Source: Bacteroidota bacterium
Lineage (GTDB): Bacteria; Bacteroidota; Bacteroidia; Bacteroidales; FEN-979
Reading direction: 5' to 3'
Assembly (NCBI GenBank): GCA_026391755.1
Contig: JAPLDN010000431.1
Span: 1-6,765, forward strand
DNA length: 6,765 nt
The notes beneath the pieces are model-generated. The model searched no databases. It worked only from the letters and a program-made list of their open reading frames with translations, and was not told the origin of the DNA. How positions within the stretch are numbered: position 1 is the stretch's first letter; every line of letters starts with the position of its first letter. Below are positions 1 to 4,521 of the stretch, one piece after another. The translations under genes were made by a program, and so were the position numbers.

Positions 1-316
1 CTGTAGCGTTTACCGAATAATCACGCCCGCTTAATAAGGCCCTCATGCCGATAAAATCACCGGGGAAAGCGATCCGGGTAATATGTTCCCTGCCGTCAAA
101 TCCGTTCTTGTACAGTTTTACCTGGCCCGACTTAATGCAAAATATACCGTGGGTTTTATGGCCTTCCTCGAAAACATCCATTCCCTTGCGGTAGGTCCGC
201 ATTTCTTTTTCGTTGTTAATATATTGCAAATCGGCCCGGTCGAGGCAGATAAAAAAACGCTGAAATGCCAGATGGCATAATTCACATTGGGTTTCTTTGT
301 CCTTGCGCGGGCCCAT
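1..316 (-). CDS. Crp/Fnr-family transcriptional regulator, N-terminal part (truncated by window edge)
   Basis: About 105 residues are visible and the frame is still open at base 1, so the C-terminal part, including the expected helix-turn-helix, lies outside the window. The start is the ATG at 316-314. An in-frame TGA directly precedes it, so no longer N-terminus is possible. The visible part is a cyclic-nucleotide-binding-type beta-roll. It has a segment resembling FEEGHKTHGIFCIKSGQVKLY (about residues 49-69), followed by a GREHITRIAFPGDFIG-like stretch (about 75-90) and an ALLSG...YSVNAT segment, which is typical of Crp/Fnr sensors. An N-terminal cysteine pair (C11, C14) with C24 and C60 may suggest redox or metal sensing, but the spacing is not that of E. 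coli FNR. The effector is unknown. The gene is transcribed divergently from truA. The family call is firm; the regulon cannot be inferred. Confidence 0.88.
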   Translation of the reverse strand, partial: MGPRKDKETQCELCHLAFQRFFICLDRADLQYINNEKEMRTYRKGMDVFEEGHKTHGIFCIKSGQVKLYKNGFDGREHITRIAFPGDFIGMRALLSGRDYSVNAT

Positions 317-335
317 TCAACTGTTTATCAAATAA

Positions 336-343
336 CAAATATA
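336..343 (-). promoter_or_regulatory. Putative Bacteroidota -7 promoter element for the Crp/Fnr gene
   Basis: On the minus strand this reads TATATTTG, an exact match to the Bacteroidota -7 consensus TAnnTTTG. It lies about 20 nt before the ATG at 316, which implies a very short leader of roughly 13 nt. I see no good TTTG -33 element at the usual spacing and no Shine-Dalgarno sequence. The match is visible directly; promoter activity is inferred. Confidence 0.5.
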
Positions 344-461
344 ATTGAAAAAACAGAGAAATTATGTATAATTATCATGATTTTAACGTTTCATTTTATT
401 GATATTTGTTTGAATTTCAGAAGATAAAGAAGATTAAGGATATTTTTTTTATAATCTGCTT

Positions 462-469
462 TATCTTTG
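462..469 (+). promoter_or_regulatory. Putative Bacteroidota -7 promoter element for truA
   Basis: The sequence TATCTTTG matches the consensus TAnnTTTG and lies 34 nt before the truA ATG at 504, giving a predicted leader of about 28 nt that contains an AGGGA ribosome-binding site. The upstream side is A+T-rich with a run of eight T at 443-450, but no TTTG sits at the normal -33 spacing. A near-match, GATATTTG at 401-408, is a weaker alternative. Confidence 0.5.
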
Positions 470-489
470 GACCGATAAACCAGTCTTGC

Positions 490-494
490 AGGGA
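490..494 (+). promoter_or_regulatory. Ribosome-binding site deciding the truA start
   Basis: AGGGA ends 9 nt before the ATG at 504. An in-frame TTG at 486 would begin before this site and add six residues that TruA proteins normally lack, so the site supports 504 as the start. Confidence 0.6.
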
Positions 495-503
495 TATAAA
501 ATT

Positions 504-1259
504 ATGAGATACTTTATCGATTTATCCTATGACGGAACCAAATATCATGGCTGGCAGGCCCAGAAGAATGCAATCAGCATTCAGAAAGTTTTATCCGGGG
601 CAATAAGCATGATGTTGAGGGAGGATGTAAACCTTACCGGTTGCGGCCGTACCGATACCGGTGTTCATGCCAGGGAATATATTGCGCATATGGACATTTA
701 CAAAGAATTAGGCCGTCCCCAATTATCAAAACTGGTTTTCAAACTGAATTCCTACCTCAGCAGTGATATTGCCATTCGTCAGATTTATCCTGTCAGGCAT
801 GATGCTCATGCCCGTTTCAGCGCCCGGCTTCGTACGTATAAATATTATATTACACTTGTGAAAGATCCGTTCCTGGTGAACCATTCATATTACCATTATG
901 GTCCTGTCGACATGGATATGATGAACTGTGGGGCTGAAATGATTATGAAATACTCTGATTTTACATCGTTCTCAAAGGTCGATTCAGATACTAAAACCAA
1001 AATCTGCAAGGTAAGCCATGCACGTTGGGAGAGAAGCGAAAACCTGCTTGTTTTCACCATTTCAGCTGATCGCTTTTTACGGAATATGGTAAGGGCTATT
1101 GTAGGAACCCTCCTTGACCTGGGAACAGTTAAGATGACATTAAGGGACCTGAAACTTGTGATCGAGGCAAAAAACCGTTCCGATGCAGGGGATTCAGTGC
1201 CCGCCTGCGGCTTGTTCCTGGAAAGGGTGGTATATCCTGAGGATATTATGCTTCCTTGA
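504..1259 (+). CDS. truA: tRNA pseudouridine(38-40) synthase TruA
   Basis: TruA isomerises uridines 38, 39 and 40 in the anticodon stem-loop of many tRNAs to pseudouridine in the cytoplasm. The 251-residue protein has the expected family length. It opens with the typical MRYFIDLSYDGTKYHGWQ start. The signature GCGRTDTGVHA contains the catalytic aspartate at D51. Further on are the RTYKYYI strand, the SDFTSFSK segment, an FLRNMVRAIVGTLLDLG helix and the usual C-terminal ACGLFLERVVYP ending. The ATG at 504 is preferred over an in-frame TTG at 486 because of the family N-terminus and the AGGGA at 490-494. The gene is divergent from the Crp/Fnr gene and is followed 51 nt later by a lipoprotein gene on the same strand, which seems to have its own promoter. 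Nothing in the protein looks degenerate. Confidence 0.97.
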   Translation: MRYFIDLSYDGTKYHGWQAQKNAISIQKVLSGAISMMLREDVNLTGCGRTDTGVHAREYIAHMDIYKELGRPQLSKLVFKLNSYLSSDIAIRQIYPVRHDAHARFSARLRTYKYYITLVKDPFLVNHSYYHYGPVDMDMMNCGAEMIMKYSDFTSFSKVDSDTKTKICKVSHARWERSENLLVFTISADRFLRNMVRAIVGTLLDLGTVKMTLRDLKLVIEAKNRSDAGDSVPACGLFLERVVYPEDIMLP

Positions 1260-1285
1260 CATATCCATCGAATTTATTATATTTG
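1255..1285 (+). promoter_or_regulatory. Putative Bacteroidota promoter for the lipoprotein gene
   Basis: TATATTTG at 1278-1285 matches the -7 consensus TAnnTTTG. CTTG at 1255-1258, three of four matches to the -33 consensus TTTG, lies 19 nt upstream, the usual spacing. This is the best-formed promoter in the window. Its -33 part overlaps the truA stop codon, so the lipoprotein gene could be transcribed independently of truA. The -7 element ends 25 nt before the ATG at 1311. Confidence 0.55.
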
Positions 1286-1310
1286 TCTTTGGGATAGATT
1301 TGTGGACCTC

Positions 1311-1862
1311 ATGAAAGGCCTGATTTTTATAAGTCTTTTCTTTTCAGCGTTGATTTCGCTGTTATCCTGCCATAAAAGCACTGATGAACCCTCTGGACCA
1401 TGCGCCGGTTCCCAGGTTGTGACCGGGCCTTTGAATGATCCATCTTCAGGAAGGTTTAAACTGAGTGATTCAGTTTCCTACCATATGACTTATACATTGG
1501 TTGATTCAACGGCATTCATCACTTTTTCGGGATATTTTACTAATTCATGTGCCAAACCCCAGATGCAGATGGTAATACTTATCCAGGGCAACTGGACAAC
1601 AATTCAGGGAAAGGTATACCTGAGTTACTGCTATGGGATGCAGGAGGAAGAAATCGATGTTCCTGCCATCTGGACGGGGCATTGGTATGACAGGAAAGCC
1701 ACGGTTCAGAGAGTACTGAATGCCTGCAACAGCTTTCCTGATTCTGATGTAAAAATCAGGATGATGTATATTTTCCCCACCACCGGCAGCAGGAGCACCG
1801 ACCTTACGTTCATGTCCTATTCATCTGAATATCTGTTATTTACTGCAACTTTCAGTGATTGA
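1311..1862 (+). CDS. Hypothetical lipoprotein with lipobox and four further cysteines
   Basis: I do not recognise the family. The 183-residue product starts with MKGLIFISLFFSALISLLSC, a hydrophobic signal ending in a good lipobox (L17-L18-S19-C20), so it should be cut before C20 and lipidated. The mature part has alternating hydrophobic and polar stretches suggesting a beta-rich fold, with few obvious helices. Four more cysteines (C31, C80, C107, C139) could form two disulfides in the periplasm or at the surface. Residues after C20 (HKSTDEP) carry a lysine and two acidic residues, only loosely like the surface-export signals known in some Bacteroidota lipoproteins. The ATG at 1311 is chosen over an in-frame GTG at 1302 because it places the positive residue and hydrophobic core properly. 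No Shine-Dalgarno is visible. It converges with the minus-strand transketolase gene. Confidence 0.8.
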   Translation: MKGLIFISLFFSALISLLSCHKSTDEPSGPCAGSQVVTGPLNDPSSGRFKLSDSVSYHMTYTLVDSTAFITFSGYFTNSCAKPQMQMVILIQGNWTTIQGKVYLSYCYGMQEEEIDVPAIWTGHWYDRKATVQRVLNACNSFPDSDVKIRMMYIFPTTGSRSTDLTFMSYSSEYLLFTATFSD

Positions 1863-1878
1863 TGAATAAACAAACGTT

Positions 1879-1928
1879 CAAAGGGGCAAACCTTAGAAAC
1901 CCGCTGTTTCCTCTTTGCTTACTTTTTT
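1879..1928 (+). terminator. Putative rho-independent terminator in the convergent gap
   Basis: CAAAGGGG (1879-1886) can pair with CCTCTTTG (1910-1917), eight pairs including one G-U. After a single bulged C, AAAC (1888-1891) pairs with GTTT (1906-1909), giving a 12-pair stem with a 14-nt loop. A run of six T follows at 1923-1928, five bases after the stem. It would end transcription from truA and the lipoprotein gene. On the minus strand the same hairpin is followed by a moderately T-rich stretch, so it may also serve the transketolase operon. A second, weaker inverted repeat (AACCC 1932-1936, GGGTT 1946-1950) lies beside it. Confidence 0.55.
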
Positions 1929-1973
1929 GGGAACCCGTCAAACCAGGGTTTTACATTGCTGTTTTTATGGTTT

Positions 1974-2939
1974 TCAGATTTTACGTTGCAAAGCAGCAAA
2001 GCAGCTTTTAAGAATATTTTCTGAAGTAAGCCCGAATTTTTTCATCAGTTCAAGGGGAGGGCCTGATTCGCCAAAGCTGTCTTGCATGCCAACGAACTCA
2101 ATCGGAACGGGATAATTTCCAGAGATCACTTCCGATATTGCCGAACCCAGTCCGCCGGCAACCTGGTGTTCCTCGGCCGTCACTATGGCACCGCATTCCT
2201 TTGCCGCGTTTATAACAGCAGATTTATCAAGGGGTTTGATAGTGTGGATGTTAATCACCCTGGCATGAATTCCTTGTTTTTGCAGCTCAATAGCGGCCTG
2301 TATGGCTTCCCAGGTCATATGCCCGGTGGCTATGATCGCTACATCGCTTCCTTCGTGGAAGAGCTGGGCTTTCCCTGCTTCAAAACCCATTTCAGGTGAG
2401 GTGAAGTCAGGCATGGCCTCCCTTCCGAACCTAAGGTAAACGGGGCCTTTACACTTTTCGATGGCCGCAATGACTGCAAGCCTGGCCTGGGTTGCATCGC
2501 AGGGTGAAAGAACGGTCATATTCGGCATTACACGCATCACTGCAATATCTTCAAGCGCCTGGTGGGTTGCTCCGTCGGGACCCACCGAAACTCCGGCATG
2601 GGCTCCTCCAATAACGACGTGAAGGTTGTTGTAACAGAGTGAGATCCTGATCTGGTCGGTGGTCCTGAGGGCCGAAAATACCCCGTAAGTTGCAAACACG
2701 GGTATCTTTCCCATCAATGCAAGCCCTGCCGATACTCCCACACAGTTCTGTTCGGCAATACCGAGAGAAATAAAACGCCCGGGAAAAGCGGAGGCAAACA
2801 AGTCAGCCCCAACCGAAGCAGTTATATCGGCTCCAATCGCCACGACCTTCTCATTGGCCTTGCCAGCTTCAAGCAACCCTTCGCCAAAACCTGATTTGAG
2901 TGCCTTATTCCCTCTGTTTTTAAATTGCATTGCAGACAT
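1974..2939 (-). CDS. Transketolase, C-terminal subunit (pyrimidine-binding and C-terminal domains)
   Basis: This is the second half of a split transketolase, 321 residues, the usual length for such a subunit. It supplies the ThDP pyrimidine-binding domain and the C-terminal domain. Visible landmarks are the GIAEQN motif with the ThDP-activating glutamate E63, the following AGLALMGKIPVFATYGVF segment, and GGAHAGVSVGPDGATHQ with histidines H114 and H126, corresponding to the substrate/cofactor histidines of transketolases. The C-terminal domain has GPVYLRFGRE, VAIIATGH and a TAEEHQVAGGLGSAISE segment. With the N-terminal subunit it would transfer two-carbon ketol units between sugar phosphates in the pentose phosphate pathway. 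Start choice is uncertain between the ATG at 2939 and an in-frame ATG three codons later; only a weak GGAA precedes it. The gap of 84 nt before it holds a heptamer array. A related dehydrogenase E1 beta or DXS role is possible but fits less well. Confidence 0.92.
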   Translation of the reverse strand: MSAMQFKNRGNKALKSGFGEGLLEAGKANEKVVAIGADITASVGADLFASAFPGRFISLGIAEQNCVGVSAGLALMGKIPVFATYGVFSALRTTDQIRISLCYNNLHVVIGGAHAGVSVGPDGATHQALEDIAVMRVMPNMTVLSPCDATQARLAVIAAIEKCKGPVYLRFGREAMPDFTSPEMGFEAGKAQLFHEGSDVAIIATGHMTWEAIQAAIELQKQGIHARVINIHTIKPLDKSAVINAAKECGAIVTAEEHQVAGGLGSAISEVISGNYPVPIEFVGMQDSFGESGPPLELMKKFGLTSENILKSCFAALQRKI

Positions 2940-2960
2940 AATTCCGGGTTATTCCCATTT

Positions 2961-2988
2961 ATCTGACATCAGATGTCAGATGTCAGAT
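2961..2988 (-). other. Potential hairpin formed by an inverted heptamer copy and the tandem array
   Basis: Bases 2961-2970 (ATCTGACATC) are the reverse complement of 2979-2988 (GATGTCAGAT), which are part of the tandem array. On the minus-strand transcript this would give a perfect 10-pair stem with an 8-nt loop, ending 21 nt before the ATG of the C-terminal transketolase subunit. Because the array repeats, the single inverted copy could pair with any other forward copy instead. The complementarity is visible; folding in the cell is inferred. Confidence 0.6.
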
Positions 2989-3033
2989 GTCAGATGTCAG
3001 ATGTCAGATGTCAGATGTCAGATGTCAGATGTC
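2971..3033. repeat. Perfect tandem array of nine 7-bp units between the transketolase genes
   Basis: Nine uninterrupted identical copies of AGATGTC (plus strand; GACATCT on the transcribed minus strand) occupy 63 bp. In the minus-strand direction the first unit and the start of the second encode the last two residues (D, I) and the TGA stop of the N-terminal transketolase subunit. The other units are untranslated spacer before the C-terminal subunit. TGA recurs in every unit, so all reading frames are closed across the array on that strand. One inverted copy follows at 2961-2970. Perfect identity suggests recent expansion or slippage. Confidence 0.97.
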
Positions 3034-3858
3034 TAATTCCCTTATGAATTCCTCCGCCTGCTCCTTCGAAGGTGCCTTCCCATGCCAGCGGTAATCTCCC
3101 TCAATGCTTGCTATCCCTTTGCCCATGATCGTTTTAGCTATTATCACAGATGGCCGGTCACGTTCGATCCGGGTTTTCTGAAATGCGCTCATCAACGCCC
3201 TGAAATCATGGCCGTCACATTCAAGGGTGTCCCATCCGAATGCCTCCCATTTCTTTTTAAGGGGTTCAAGGCCCATCACTGTTTCGGTGCTGCCATCGAT
3301 CTGGACACCGTTCCTGTCGATAACAACCACGAGATTGTTCAGTTTGTGGTGAGCAGCCGCCATCGCTGCTTCCCATACCGAACCTTCCTGCATTTCACCG
3401 TCGCCGCAAAGGCAATACGTGCGGTTGTCAATCCTGTCCATTTTTGCTGCAATGGCGATTCCTGCTGCTACTGAAAGACCCTGCCCGAGTGAGCCTGCCG
3501 ACAGCTCCAGGCCCGGAAGACCATGGTCCCTGCCTGGGTGCCCTTGCAGCCTGCTGCCCAGTTTACGAAGGCTTAACAGTTCTTCTTTTGGAAAATATCC
3601 TGCTTCGGCCAGTGTGGCATAGAATACCGGCGCTATATGCCCGATTGACAGTATAAACCTGTCGCGGCCCGGCCATGAAGGATTACCGGTATCGTGCCGC
3701 ATTACTGAAAAATACAAAGTGGTGAGTATGTCGGCCGAACTCATTGAACCACCCAGGTGGCCAGAACCGGCCCGGGCAAGACTTCTGACAACTGACTGCC
3801 GTATTGCTTTGGCCAGTTCACTTAAGGCGGAAACTCCGTTAGTCAGCGGGAAAACCAT
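3025..3858 (-). CDS. Transketolase, N-terminal subunit (ThDP pyrophosphate-binding domain)
   Basis: This is the first half of a split transketolase, 277 residues, normal for the subunit. It binds the ThDP diphosphate and the divalent metal. Landmarks are SGHLGGSMSSADIL with H34, FILSIGHIAPVFYA with H74, SRLQGHPGR (about 103-110), SAGSLGQGLS, and the ThDP motif from G152-D153-G154 to N183, in which D153 and N183 are the expected metal ligands. AKTIMGKGI and a YRWHGKAP segment (H259) close the domain. The ATG at 3858 follows the lolA-like stop codon by one base, and GAGG four bases before it lies inside the end of that gene, so translation is probably coupled. The stop codon at 3027-3025 and last two codons fall in the heptamer array, yet the length is normal, so the array has not visibly truncated the protein. 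The partner subunit follows downstream. Confidence 0.94.
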   Translation of the reverse strand: MVFPLTNGVSALSELAKAIRQSVVRSLARAGSGHLGGSMSSADILTTLYFSVMRHDTGNPSWPGRDRFILSIGHIAPVFYATLAEAGYFPKEELLSLRKLGSRLQGHPGRDHGLPGLELSAGSLGQGLSVAAGIAIAAKMDRIDNRTYCLCGDGEMQEGSVWEAAMAAAHHKLNNLVVVIDRNGVQIDGSTETVMGLEPLKKKWEAFGWDTLECDGHDFRALMSAFQKTRIERDRPSVIIAKTIMGKGIASIEGDYRWHGKAPSKEQAEEFIRELDI

Positions 3859-3859
3859 A

Positions 3860-4492
3860 TTACCTCATGTCAATGACTTCAACCCCCGGAAATTTCTTGG
3901 CGTCAAAAGTGAAGTCAGAGGCATTCACAGGTAAATCGGTTTGGAAACGGCTGATAGTATAGGTAAAGATATTCCCGTTTTTGTCATAGATAACAAAGGA
4001 TTTAACCTGGAGTTTCGCTTTGTCCAGAGAAAGTATTGCCCGGTTGTAATTCTTTACAGTATTCGGAACCAGCTCGACTTTTACCGTATTGGGATCGCTG
4101 GTTTTGTCTGACAGTATCTTTGATTTGAAATTGGTGTTGTAGTTCGACAAAAGCTTGGAAGGGGTGAGGGCTTCGTCTTTATTGTCGAGAGAATTGATTT
4201 GAACTTCGTTTGATTCGGGCATGTATGTCCATATCGTTTTCCCGTCACAGATCACGGTTTGCCCGCTGGCCTGCATCTTGTATTTATCCCCGCTCAGCAG
4301 CAGGCTTCCCTGCTTTTCCTCATTGATCTTTGCCTTGGTGTTTTCCATCTTATAGGAAAAATCGGCTTTGATCGACTTGTATGCCTTTGTCTTGGCGCTT
4401 ACCTGGTCAAGCAGTTCGGTAGCTTTCTGGTCTTTCTGGCTGTATGCATTTACAAAAGCCAGGCAGAGAAATAAAATTATGAGCTTCTTCAT
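3860..4492 (-). CDS. lolA: Outer-membrane lipoprotein carrier protein LolA-like
   Basis: A periplasmic carrier of the LolA family takes lipoproteins released from the inner membrane and carries them to the outer membrane. The 210-residue protein has a type I signal peptide (MKKLIILFLCLAFVNAYSQ, cleavage likely around residues 16-19). Its C10 is not in a valid lipobox, so it should be soluble. The mature part shows the family pattern: an N-terminal helix ending in IKADFSYKME (41-50), GSLLLSGDKYKM (62-73), the characteristic VICDGKTIWTYMPESNEVQI (80-99), TPSKLLSNY, and a C-terminal ASDFTFDAKKFPGVEVID. It lies 29 nt after ftsK, in an A+T-rich gap with no promoter match, and 1 nt before the transketolase subunit. 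As I recall, ftsK-lolA adjacency is common in Bacteroidota; I could not check this. Family assignment is good; whether it is the only or essential LolA is unknown. Confidence 0.87.
   Translation of the reverse strand: MKKLIILFLCLAFVNAYSQKDQKATELLDQVSAKTKAYKSIKADFSYKMENTKAKINEEKQGSLLLSGDKYKMQASGQTVICDGKTIWTYMPESNEVQINSLDNKDEALTPSKLLSNYNTNFKSKILSDKTSDPNTVKVELVPNTVKNYNRAILSLDKAKLQVKSFVIYDKNGNIFTYTISRFQTDLPVNASDFTFDAKKFPGVEVIDMR
3863..3866 (-). promoter_or_regulatory. Ribosome-binding site of the N-terminal transketolase subunit, inside the lolA-like gene
   Basis: On the minus strand the junction reads ATGAGGTAATATGG: GAGG comes from the last codons of the lolA-like gene, TAA is its stop, and ATG follows after one base. 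This is one of the clearest Shine-Dalgarno sequences in the window and points to stop-start translational coupling. Confidence 0.6.
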
Positions 4493-4521
4493 TTGTTATT
4501 TATAGTTATTTTTTATTTGAA

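Noticed and set aside
374..381. 8-bp palindrome ATCATGAT in the divergent promoter region as a regulator-binding site
   Set aside because: It is short, does not resemble the Crp or Fnr consensus with its central spacer, and such palindromes are expected by chance in A+T-rich DNA.
486..503. Longer truA start at a TTG codon
   Set aside because: The AGGGA ribosome-binding site lies within this extension and TruA proteins normally start at MRYF-like sequence, so ATG at 504 is better.
1302..1310. GTG start for the lipoprotein gene
   Set aside because: It would add three residues including an Asp before the signal-peptide lysine; ATG at 1311 gives a normal lipoprotein signal.
1990..2005. Two tandem copies of AAAGCAGC at the end of the C-terminal transketolase gene
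   Set aside because: Two 8-bp copies inside coding sequence are easily explained by Ala-rich codons and need no special role.
2971..3033. Possible CRISPR array
   Set aside because: The units are only 7 bp, directly abutting, with no spacers, and no cas-like gene is nearby; this is a simple tandem repeat.
2854..3036. Plus-strand reading frame through the heptamer array encoding a repeating SDVRCQM peptide
   Set aside because: It is antisense to the start of the C-terminal transketolase gene and open only because the repeat lacks plus-strand stops in that frame; no promoter, ribosome-binding site or homology supports it.
3025..3858. Transketolase broken into two pieces by a frameshift or repeat insertion
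   Set aside because: Each half has normal domain limits, length and its own start, and separate N- and C-terminal transketolase subunits are a known natural arrangement.
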